Shown: positions 1 through 4,891, counted from the first letter of the stretch. The stretch: DNA of 5,020 bases from Methanosphaera sp. (GCA_021199865.1 JAJQHG010000158.1:1-5020); one strand, 5' to 3'. The notes: a model not told the origin generated them from the sequence alone. A program made the numbers and translations.

Positions 1-549
1 TTCTTTTTTAAGAGATATTTTTTCATCTATTAAGGAGAGGAAAGATGCTATTTTATCTTGTTCTTCATGTGTAGGATAAGGTATTTTGATGTTTTTTACT
101 AATTTAGCATTTAAATTTCCTTGTGTTCCTGTTTCAATTAGTTTATGTAGTCCATGATTTTTATAGTATTGTAAGTAATAGTATATATATTCTGTGTTAG
201 TATCTTTGTTTATTATCATATTGTACATTGCTTGTGATGTTGTTAAGGGTATTTTATTGATACTTACAAATCCAATGGAAGCATATATGGAATATATTAA
301 TGAATTTAAAGGTACAATCCACGTAGAAGAATTTTGCAACCCCTTTTCTGTTATAGTTTTTTCTGTATTTGTTATATATTTTCCTTGGGTAGTCATATCA
401 GATATAGTTAAAAAATTAATGTTTCCACCATAATATTCTTTAACTGATGATTTAGGTGTACCTCCACTTGATGCTTTGAATGTTATATCATCTAATTTCT
501 TTTCACTCCACTCGTTTGTGTACCCTTTGAATCGTAGTTGTGGTTTCAT
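1..549 (-). CDS. hsdS: Type I restriction-modification specificity subunit HsdS, N-terminal part (cut by window edge)
   Basis: HsdS is the DNA-recognition subunit of a type I restriction-modification complex, where it directs the HsdM methylase and HsdR nuclease to a bipartite target. Reading the minus strand from the ATG at 549 gives 183 codons open to base 1, so the C-terminal half is outside the window (the family usually has about 380-420 residues). Visible landmarks are the typical start KPQLRFKGYTNEWSEKKL (residues 2-19), SSGGTPK (27-33), YYGGNINFLTISDM (39-52), SIGFVSI (91-97), and the end of the first target-recognition domain, GTQGNLNAKLVKNIKIPYP (141-159), followed by the start of the conserved helix EEQDKIASFLSLIDEKI (162-178). 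A stop lies four codons upstream of the ATG, so the start is well bounded, although only a weak AGG precedes it. No hsdM lies immediately upstream; the neighbours are two small DNA-binding proteins on the same strand. Family assignment is firm; target sequence and intactness cannot be judged. Confidence 0.93.
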   Translation of the reverse strand, partial: MKPQLRFKGYTNEWSEKKLDDITFKASSGGTPKSSVKEYYGGNINFLTISDMTTQGKYITNTEKTITEKGLQNSSTWIVPLNSLIYSIYASIGFVSINKIPLTTSQAMYNMIINKDTNTEYIYYYLQYYKNHGLHKLIETGTQGNLNAKLVKNIKIPYPTHEEQDKIASFLSLIDEKISLKKE

Positions 550-714
550 ATTATGCCTGTCTTATAATTAATCTCTTATATTATATTGATCAAAGGGAAT
601 ATTTATTAATTAAGTAAAAATAGTGGGGGAAAAGGAGTATACTGTATTTAAATATAGCTTTTTAGTAATTTTATCACTGTGTCCTGGTAGTTTTATTCTT
701 TAAATCATACTTTG
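550..714. other. Intergenic region between the RHH-like gene and hsdS
   Basis: No ORF of note occurs on either strand in these 165 bases. It separates the stop of the upstream small gene from the hsdS start on the minus strand. It contains the small palindromes AGTATACT (636-643) and TATTTAAATA (645-654) and an AT-rich AATATAATATAA-like stretch on the minus strand near 576-587 that could be a TATA element for hsdS. None of these is strong enough to call as a promoter. Confidence 0.5.
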
Positions 715-1017
715 TTAACTTTGTATTACCTCTATATTGTTTTCTTCACAGTAATTATGTAGAGTAGACATTGGAGTACATGTTTCTTTGGATATTGTTG
801 ATAATGCTATTGCGGTTATAACGGTTTTTCCGTTTCTATGTTTAATCATTGTTTTAATTTTTTTCTCATGTCGTGGTGTTTTATTTTTATTGTTTTCTTC
901 TTGTATGTCTAGTGCTTCGATTAAGTGTTCTTTGAAAAATCTACTCATGTTGAATCCGTGTGATAGGCCTTCTTTCCAGAGGTCATCTTCTATATATATG
1001 CAATGTCCACTTTTCAT
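715..1017 (-). CDS. Small RHH/CcdA-like DNA-binding protein, paralogue A
   Basis: A 100-residue protein of unassigned function. Residues 1-43 (HCIYIEDDLWKEGLSHGF at 5-22, then NMSRFFKEHLIEAL at 23-36) have the beta-strand, helix, helix pattern of ribbon-helix-helix antitoxin-type proteins such as CcdA. Residues 66-100 (AIALSTISKETCTPMSTLHN inside) look like a second, HTH-like unit ending in YCEENNIEVIQS. The middle is basic and probably a linker. It is paralogous to the protein encoded just upstream: by hand alignment 22 of the first 43 and 19 of the last 35 positions are identical. I chose the ATG at 1017 rather than the in-frame GTG at 1026 because both paralogues then begin MK--H-I, and because the GTG lies within GTGAT, which matches the anti-Shine-Dalgarno of methanogens. 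It is read toward hsdS. An antitoxin or regulator role is inference from fold resemblance; no toxin gene is recognised beside it. Confidence 0.72.
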   Translation of the reverse strand: MKSGHCIYIEDDLWKEGLSHGFNMSRFFKEHLIEALDIQEENNKNKTPRHEKKIKTMIKHRNGKTVITAIALSTISKETCTPMSTLHNYCEENNIEVIQS

Positions 1018-1021
1018 TTTT

Positions 1022-1026
1022 ATCAC
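1022..1026 (-). promoter_or_regulatory. Ribosome binding site that decides the start of paralogue A
   Basis: The minus strand reads GTGAT, four bases before the ATG at 1017. GTGAT is part of the archaeal Shine-Dalgarno consensus GGAGGTGATC. The same bases supply an in-frame GTG, so a start-calling program may choose GTG at 1026. The alignment with paralogue B favours the ATG. Confidence 0.55.
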
Positions 1027-1029
1027 GTC

Positions 1030-1104
1030 TTATTCGTTGTATGTGTTATCTTTCTCTAGTTTTTGGGTTTTTAGTAACTGTATTCTGTTTATTTTTGTTT
1101 TCAT
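1030..1104 (-). CDS. Possible 24-residue peptide between the two RHH-like genes
   Basis: On the minus strand an ATG at 1104 opens a 24-codon frame closing with TAA at 1032-1030. The product is very basic and polar, beginning MKTKINRIQLLKTQKLEK. Two things support translation. It has its own GGAG nine bases upstream (minus strand, 1117-1114), directly beside the stop of paralogue B. It also fills most of the gap between the paralogues, ending a few bases before the ribosome binding site of paralogue A, which would suit translational coupling across a three-gene transcript. It resembles no family I recognise. It could instead be a remnant, or a leader that only affects translation of the next gene. 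An ORF this short can arise by chance, so confidence is low. Confidence 0.35.
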   Translation of the reverse strand: MKTKINRIQLLKTQKLEKDNTYNE

Positions 1105-1118
1105 TTAATTGTACTCCG

Positions 1119-1412
1119 TTAGCTCTGCATTACATCTATATTGTTCTCTTCACAATATTCTTGAAGAGTATTGATTGGTACTCCTGTTCTATTAGAGATA
1201 CTTGTTAGTGCTAATGGTGATATGGTGTTATTATCCCCTATATTAGCAAAGTGGTTTATTTCTTCTTGGTATATTGGAAGGGTATTATTTTCTTCTTGTA
1301 TTTGTATTTCTTCTATGAGTTTGGTTTCTGTGAAGTGGCTGATGTTTATTCCTAGTGATCTTGGTTTTTTCCATATATCACTTGATATTCTTATTGAATG
1401 GTTTGTTTTCAT
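1119..1412 (-). CDS. Small RHH/CcdA-like DNA-binding protein, paralogue B
   Basis: A 97-residue protein of unassigned function and the upstream member of a tandem pair. The N-terminus (HSIRISSDIWKKPRSLGI at 5-22, NISHFTETKLIEEI at 23-36) fits a ribbon-helix-helix fold like CcdA-type antitoxins: an alternating beta strand followed by two short helices with a GIN(I/M)S-type turn. The C-terminal segment (LALTSISNRTGVPINTLQEY at about 65-84) resembles an HTH, and the end YCEENNIDVMQS is nearly identical to that of paralogue A. The linker between is acidic here and basic in paralogue A, so the two have diverged most there. The start is secure: GGAGG lies six bases before the ATG. The 3' ends of the two genes are also similar at DNA level, pointing to tandem duplication. 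Probable role: DNA-binding regulator or antitoxin; no partner toxin is recognised, and the link to hsdS is by position only. Confidence 0.75.
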   Translation of the reverse strand: MKTNHSIRISSDIWKKPRSLGINISHFTETKLIEEIQIQEENNTLPIYQEEINHFANIGDNNTISPLALTSISNRTGVPINTLQEYCEENNIDVMQS

Positions 1413-1418
1413 GTTGTT

Positions 1419-1423
1419 CCTCC
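1419..1423 (-). promoter_or_regulatory. Strong ribosome binding site of paralogue B
   Basis: The minus strand reads GGAGG followed by six bases and then the ATG at 1412. This is a near-ideal archaeal Shine-Dalgarno site and fixes the start codon. Confidence 0.8.
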
Positions 1424-1439
1424 ATTGTATTGAAAATGT

Positions 1440-1454
1440 AACAAAAATATTGTT
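1440..1454. promoter_or_regulatory. Possible operator: short inverted repeat upstream of paralogue B
   Basis: AACAA and TTGTT arms are separated by five bases, 28-42 bases upstream of the paralogue B start. Ribbon-helix-helix regulators commonly bind such short dyads in their own promoters. With only A, C, G, T-poor arms of five bases in very AT-rich DNA, chance is a real alternative. Confidence 0.25.
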
Positions 1455-1664
1455 GTGTTAGATCTATTAATTTATTTTTAGTAAATAAGTTCTTTGACTT
1501 AAATTTTATTTCTTTATTTTTTAATCACAATATTGTTTCTAGAATACTAGTATACATGAAGTAATAATAGTATTCAGGTGTTATTGTATATATTTGTCAG
1601 AACTCTATAGTTTCCTTATAATTATATTCATAAATAGTAAATTTTAAGCAAACTTTTTATTTTT

Positions 1665-1835
1665 ATGAAGAAATTTTATGATTCATTAGTGATGTTTCAT
1701 ATTGAAGAACTAGTGGGGTATATTACAAGTGTAACTTTTAAGAATGAGACTCCTAATCAAGTTCTATATAGAACTATATAGAACTATATAGAAAATTTCC
1801 TTGAGGGTAAAGATATTGTAGAAAAAAAAGTATGA
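1665..1835 (+). pseudogene. Possible decayed small antitoxin-like gene, interrupted by one in-frame TAG
   Basis: An ATG at 1665 opens a frame of 38 codons ending at TAG (1779-1781). The same frame then continues for 17 more sense codons to TGA at 1833-1835, with no frameshift. Together the 55 sense codons look protein-like: KNETPNQVLYRTI before the stop and NYIENFLEGKDIVEKKV after it. The ETPNQVLYRTI stretch resembles the helix region of small VapB-type archaeal antitoxins (pattern E-T/S-x-x-x-V-L/I-x-R-L/I), and an amphipathic helix would run straight across the stop. The usual length of such antitoxins is about 70-80 residues. No good ribosome binding site precedes the ATG; a later in-frame ATG at 1692 is preceded by TTAGTG. 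The TAG lies inside a tandem repeat. The alternative is that this is non-coding repeat DNA which happens to be open; confidence is low. Confidence 0.3.
1764..1793. repeat. Three perfect tandem copies of a 10-base palindromic unit
   Basis: The unit CTATATAGAA occurs at 1764-1773, 1774-1783 and 1784-1793 with no mismatch. Each carries the 8-base palindrome CTATATAG, and the first copy is part of the 12-base perfect palindrome TTCTATATAGAA (1762-1773). A period of 10 bases puts successive copies on nearly the same face of the helix, as expected for cooperative protein binding. Slipped-strand expansion of simple DNA would also give this. Confidence 0.85.
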
Positions 1836-1858
1836 TTAATGTTATAAAAAGTATGATT
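1825..1858 (+). repeat. Pair of 13-base direct repeats, 21 bases apart
   Basis: AAAAAGTATGATT occurs at 1825-1837 and again at 1846-1858, start to start 21 bases, close to two helical turns. The second copy runs directly into the fourth copy of the palindrome at 1858-1869. The first overlaps the end of the interrupted small ORF. Confidence 0.75.
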
Positions 1859-1869
1859 TCTATATAGAA
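1858..1869. repeat. Fourth, separate copy of the TTCTATATAGAA palindrome
   Basis: The perfect 12-base palindrome TTCTATATAGAA recurs here, 96 bases start to start from the copy that opens the tandem array at 1762. Recurrence of a specific 12-mer containing two G and two C makes it less likely to be simple AT noise. Confidence 0.7.
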
Positions 1870-1902
1870 AAAATTCGGGTATATACCTTCGCTGAGATTA
1901 TG

Positions 1903-1951
1903 TATTATTATTATATTATTATTAATTATATTATATTATTATATTATATAT
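1903..1951. repeat. 49-base tract of only A and T, TTA/ATT low-complexity repeat
   Basis: This stretch contains no G or C and consists of irregular TATTA/ATTAT repeats, beginning 13 bases beyond the gshA stop codon on the gshA downstream side. It may help end transcription of gshA or be an easily melted spacer; no hairpin plus U-run terminator can be singled out. Confidence 0.8.
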
Positions 1952-1963
1952 CAATAAAACTGG

Positions 1964-3355
1964 TTATCCTAGTAATGTTTTCTCTTTTAATCTACATAGA
2001 AGCTTATCCTCATTATTGCTTAGTAGTTTCATACTAGTCTTCTTGTTATTTATTGCTATGTCAGTAGATTTTCTAATAAAATCCTCTTGTTTATATATTC
2101 TTAGTAGTTGGTGTGGATATGATTCATCCCTGTTATATACACGTTTTTTTACTGAGTTAATAATATTGTCTGCATGTAGTTCTAGTGTTTTATTCATGTT
2201 CTCTATTTCTTGGATTATCTTCTTTGCATATGTATCTATACTCACCTCCTGGTTATTCCTCCTTATTTTCAGGTCTTGTTTTAAGCCTTTTTGTGCTACT
2301 AGTTGCTCGTTATGTTTTGCATCCTTTTGCCAGTCGGGGTAGTTTACTTCATCAATTACTAGTAGGTATATTATGAATAGGTGTATGAATTTTAGATCAT
2401 TAAGTTTAACACCATTCTTATCTAGGGGGTTAATATCTACTGATCTAATCTCAACATAGTCTATTCCTGTTGTTTGTAGTCTTTTAAGATAATTATCCTT
2501 CTTAATAGTTTTTAGTCTAATCTGGGTGTAGAGCTCCTTTGCTTCACATAGACTACCATTATCTATAAATTCATTGATGCTTTGGAGGTATTCATCCACA
2601 CTATTATATGATGGATATAGTTGTTCTAGATTCTTGTATCCACAACTAGTGTTTCTTAGTGATACTCCCTTAGTTGTATAGTAGCATCTATTATTATCCT
2701 TATTCTTTGCATCCTTGATATGGTCTCTGCTGAAGCTTTCATGTGTTGCTATACTTGTACCTGTAATATATATTATAAACCAGGAGTAGTAGGTGTAGTT
2801 TTTTACTATTTTTAGGTATAATTTATTCTTATATTCTCTGTGGCTTAATCCATAGTTTTCATGGGCATAGAGTTTATCTATTACATTGTCGCTAAGGGAT
2901 ATATTATAGTGTATTCCAGAGATTAACTGCTTCTTTGTTCCATACTTACTTGCTAGTTTTTCTCTATAGATTTCTGCTTCAATATCATTTTCGTGGTATC
3001 TAGCTATTGGTATTTTATCACTGCTAGGTAGTATGCATGGTAGTGACTGGTTCCATATGTATTCATCACTATTAATATTAGTATTTACTATGTCTGTGAG
3101 CCTTGCTAGGAACTGGTAGGTTTCATTAACTGTTGTGAATGTTGGTGTAATCATCTCTATTTGACTCTCAGAAAAATCAGTAGTAATATATGGATTATCA
3201 GATTTAGGTCCAAATATTGAGGGGTGTTCTGTTAGAGCTAATCTTCCCATTTTATCTACACGTAAGCCCTCTTTTTCTAGACCAAAGTTTGCCTCTAATA
3301 TTTCTCTAGGCTTTAGTGCATCCATAATAGTATTAATAGTAATAAATCTATTCAT
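1964..3355 (-). CDS. gshA: Glutamate-cysteine ligase (gamma-glutamylcysteine synthetase), stand-alone
   Basis: A 463-residue cytoplasmic enzyme that joins L-glutamate to L-cysteine with ATP to give gamma-glutamylcysteine, the first step of glutathione synthesis. It carries the landmarks of the bacterial GshA / GshF N-terminal family: FGLEKEGLRV (24-33), YITTDFSESQIEMITP (56-71), DEYIWNQSLPC (97-107), SGIHYNISL (146-154, matching SGVHYNFSL of E. coli), YYTTKGVSLR (225-234) and DYVEIRSVDINP (299-310, matching YIEVRSLDINP). The protein ends where bifunctional GshF enzymes continue into an ATP-grasp glutathione synthetase domain, and no gshB lies in the window, so gamma-glutamylcysteine may be the end product. 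Few methanogens make such thiols, so gain from gut bacteria is plausible but inferred. The start at 3355 has no Shine-Dalgarno site and a TATA box only 22 bases away; an in-frame ATG at residue 11 is the alternative. It is divergent from the DUF1848 gene. Confidence 0.93.
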   Translation of the reverse strand: MNRFITINTIMDALKPREILEANFGLEKEGLRVDKMGRLALTEHPSIFGPKSDNPYITTDFSESQIEMITPTFTTVNETYQFLARLTDIVNTNINSDEYIWNQSLPCILPSSDKIPIARYHENDIEAEIYREKLASKYGTKKQLISGIHYNISLSDNVIDKLYAHENYGLSHREYKNKLYLKIVKNYTYYSWFIIYITGTSIATHESFSRDHIKDAKNKDNNRCYYTTKGVSLRNTSCGYKNLEQLYPSYNSVDEYLQSINEFIDNGSLCEAKELYTQIRLKTIKKDNYLKRLQTTGIDYVEIRSVDINPLDKNGVKLNDLKFIHLFIIYLLVIDEVNYPDWQKDAKHNEQLVAQKGLKQDLKIRRNNQEVSIDTYAKKIIQEIENMNKTLELHADNIINSVKKRVYNRDESYPHQLLRIYKQEDFIRKSTDIAINNKKTSMKLLSNNEDKLLCRLKEKTLLG

Positions 3356-3376
3356 AGAAATGAATTACTTATAAGT

Positions 3377-3384
3377 TATATAAA
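3377..3384 (-). promoter_or_regulatory. TATA box of gshA
   Basis: The minus strand reads TTTATATA, preceded by an A-rich AAACA stretch suitable for TFB contact. It ends 22 bases before the gshA ATG at 3355. Archaeal transcription normally starts about 22-27 bases past the box, which puts the RNA 5' end at or almost at the start codon and suggests a leaderless mRNA. Confidence 0.6.
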
Positions 3385-3437
3385 TATGTTTATTAAAATA
3401 AAATTAAGAATTAATTAATTTAAAAATAGTATTATTC

Positions 3438-3448
3438 TTTATTATAAT
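3438..3448 (+). promoter_or_regulatory. Possible TATA element for the DUF1848 gene
   Basis: TTTATTATAAT lies about 50 bases before the ATG at 3498, which would give a leader of roughly 25-30 bases. A second candidate, TTTAAGTA at 3467-3474, is 24 bases from the ATG and would make the RNA nearly leaderless. The AT-rich context prevents a firm choice. Confidence 0.3.
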
Positions 3449-3452
3449 AATT

Positions 3453-3466
3453 CCTATCAGGATAGG
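3453..3466. promoter_or_regulatory. Perfect inverted repeat in the gshA / DUF1848 divergent promoter region
   Basis: CCTATC and GATAGG form a perfect 6-base dyad around a 2-base spacer, the only GC-containing patch of the intergenic region. It sits 32-45 bases before the DUF1848 start, between the two candidate TATA elements, a usual place for a repressor operator. The cognate protein is unknown. Confidence 0.4.
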
Positions 3467-3497
3467 TTTAAGTACATATTAATTAAAGTGTATAATA

Positions 3498-4433
3498 ATG
3501 ATTTTTAATGTTAGTAGTAGAAGTGATATAGTCGCCTTTTATACTCCCTGGCTACTTAATCGTCTAGAGGAGGAATATGTTTATACTAGAAATCCATATG
3601 ATAAGCACACCGTGTATAGGTATGATTTATCAGTTGATAATGTTGATTCACTAGTATTTATCTCTAAGAATTATGAGCCTATAATGGATGATATTGGTAG
3701 TATTAATGATAAGTATAATATCTTCTGTTATTATACTATTACTCCCTATGGAGGGGATGTTGAGCCTAGAGTACCATCAATTAGTGAGAGTATGGATACA
3801 CTGATAAGTTTAAGTCAGATTATTGGTAAAGAGAGGGTTGCATGGAGATTTGATCCACTACTACTTACAGATAACTATAGCCTAGAAGACATGATAAATA
3901 CATTTGATGATATAGCTAGTACTATCCATAATTATACTAGTTTTGTAGTATTTAGCTTTGTTGATATTTATGATAAATTAAAACATAACATGCCCGAGTT
4001 AATTGAATTAAATGATACACAACGTGATGAATTAATTAAGAATTTAGGCTTAATATCAAAGAAGTATGACTTGGACATACACAGCTGTCTAGTAGAAAAG
4101 AATTACACACAATATAATGTTAAGAACACTGGTTGTATAACAACAGATATCCTCTCCAAGGCGAATAATATAAACTTCAAGAAGATTAAGCATGAAGGAC
4201 TAAGAGAGGGGTGTAAGTGCATAAAAACTAGTGATATTGGAGCATATAACTCATGTCCAGCTGGATGCAAATATTGTTATGCTAATAAAAACAGGAATGC
4301 TGCAAAACATAATAATAGGCTACATGAGGACTCATCACCACTACTAATAGGTGATATAACTAGTAATGATATAATTAAGCAAATAGAGAATAATAAATTA
4401 CAGATACCTAGTAATCAGAAAACATTACTATAA
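3498..4433 (+). CDS. DUF1848 family protein with C-terminal predicted Fe-S cysteine cluster
   Basis: A 311-residue protein of the DUF1848 family, whose function is not established. The N-terminus IFNVSSRSDIVAFYTPWLLN (2-21) matches the family's usual ISVSRRTDIPAFY-type opening, which supports the start at 3498 even though its ribosome binding site is weak. Further family features are SLVFISKNYEPIMDDI (51-66), YYTITPYG (78-85), ERVAWRFDP (112-120) and the end SPLLIGDI (280-287). Near the C-terminus GCKCIKTSDIGAY (238-250) leads to SCPAGCKYCYAN (252-263). Cysteines 253, 257 and 260 form CxxxCxxC, the arrangement that holds the 4Fe-4S cluster in radical SAM enzymes, where it is N-terminal instead; C239 and C241 lie close by. 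The protein is probably soluble, with no signal peptide or membrane segment seen. It is divergent from gshA and convergent with the HTH gene. A redox or radical SAM-like role is inference from the cluster. Confidence 0.9.
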   Translation: MIFNVSSRSDIVAFYTPWLLNRLEEEYVYTRNPYDKHTVYRYDLSVDNVDSLVFISKNYEPIMDDIGSINDKYNIFCYYTITPYGGDVEPRVPSISESMDTLISLSQIIGKERVAWRFDPLLLTDNYSLEDMINTFDDIASTIHNYTSFVVFSFVDIYDKLKHNMPELIELNDTQRDELIKNLGLISKKYDLDIHSCLVEKNYTQYNVKNTGCITTDILSKANNINFKKIKHEGLREGCKCIKTSDIGAYNSCPAGCKYCYANKNRNAAKHNNRLHEDSSPLLIGDITSNDIIKQIENNKLQIPSNQKTLL

Positions 4434-4485
4434 AAATAGTTTTAATACTAAGAGGATTATTATTTAAAAGTGATTAGAGATGTAT
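4434..4485. other. Convergent intergenic gap
   Basis: Fifty-two AT-rich bases separate the 3' ends of the DUF1848 gene and the HTH gene. Both transcripts must end in or beyond it. No clear hairpin or long T-run is present on either strand, so no terminator is called. Confidence 0.5.
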
Positions 4486-4884
4486 TCATGTTTCAAGATC
4501 ATGTATACATTCACTACTTTCACTACCCATACATACACTGCAGTCTGTAGGGATTTTAACTTTTTCTTTATGTAGTTGACATAATACTTCCTGGGTTTTT
4601 ATTGTCTTACAGATATGGCAAAATCTTGGTATTAAGTCTATTGACTCTAAATCCCCATTCTTCATGTCTTTAGCCATGTCTTTAATGTATTGTTCTACAA
4701 CAGGATCAAAATCTAGTTCATCTCCTCTTTTATCACTAATATATTGTGATACTGCAGGTTGTGTTATTTCTAGTAGTTCTGATATCTCTTTTTGTTTCAT
4801 TCCTAATGCTAGTAATTCCTTTGCTAGTTTTGACCTGATAGATGGTATAACATACCATACAACTATTTCACAAGGTGGTTTCAT
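4486..4884 (-). CDS. Small archaeal HTH transcriptional regulator with cysteine-rich C-terminus (COG2522-like)
   Basis: A 132-residue predicted DNA-binding regulator. Residues 14-54 form an HTH of the Xre/LuxR-like type; the core LGMKQKEISELLEITQPAVS (27-46) shows the helix, turn (LEIT) and recognition helix (QPAVSQYISDKRG). The C-terminal third carries CHIC (89-92), C102, CSVC (115-118) and C126, two CxxC pairs plus two single cysteines that suggest a zinc or Fe-S site able to sense metal or redox state. It resembles the archaeal group COG2522. From general knowledge, related HTHs in archaea are fused to a ThiN domain in thiamine regulators, and no such domain is present here. The start is firm: GGAGG lies seven bases before the ATG. 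It is convergent with the DUF1848 gene, so it is not in an operon with it. The target is unknown. Confidence 0.85.
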   Translation of the reverse strand: MKPPCEIVVWYVIPSIRSKLAKELLALGMKQKEISELLEITQPAVSQYISDKRGDELDFDPVVEQYIKDMAKDMKNGDLESIDLIPRFCHICKTIKTQEVLCQLHKEKVKIPTDCSVCMGSESSECIHDLET

Positions 4885-4891
4885 TTTAAAG

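Larger units (their letters stand above)
1455..1963. other. Gene-poor intergenic region rich in small repeats
   Basis: About 500 bases between the promoter side of paralogue B and the 3' end of gshA hold no intact gene of normal size. The content is an ATACTAGTAT palindrome (1544-1553), a TATATATTT-like element near 1587 on the plus strand, a small ORF interrupted by an in-frame TAG, a tandem 10-base palindromic repeat with a distant fourth copy, two 13-base direct repeats, a GGTATATACC palindrome (1878-1887), and a tract of pure A/T. The individual elements are listed separately. Confidence 0.6.

Noticed and set aside
194..433. Plus-strand 79-codon ORF with hydrophobic product
   Set aside because: It lies wholly within hsdS on the other strand, whose product has clear family motifs; the hydrophobic composition comes from antisense reading of AT-rich coding DNA.
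788..1461. Three overlapping plus-strand ORFs (788-1108, 960-1208, 1171-1461) coding for apparent membrane peptides
   Set aside because: They are antisense to the paralogous minus-strand genes, lack ribosome binding sites, and overlap each other; the conservation between paralogues follows the minus-strand frames.
1779..1781. TAG read as pyrrolysine in the small plus-strand ORF
   Set aside because: No pyl gene or insertion context is seen, the likely lineage is not known to use pyrrolysine, and the ORF lacks a good ribosome binding site; a decayed gene or chance frame is simpler.
1764..1793. CRISPR array
   Set aside because: The repeat unit is only 10 bases with no spacers, and no cas gene is present.
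1878..1900. RNA gene or riboswitch beginning at the GGTATATACC palindrome
   Set aside because: The only pairing is the self-complementary 10-mer; no tRNA arms, conserved loop or further stems follow.
1903..1951. Replication origin suggested by the pure A/T tract
   Set aside because: No origin recognition boxes and no cdc6/orc1 gene are nearby; long A/T runs are common in such genomes.
2016..2376. Two plus-strand ORFs inside gshA
   Set aside because: They are antisense shadows of a gene with several conserved enzyme motifs.
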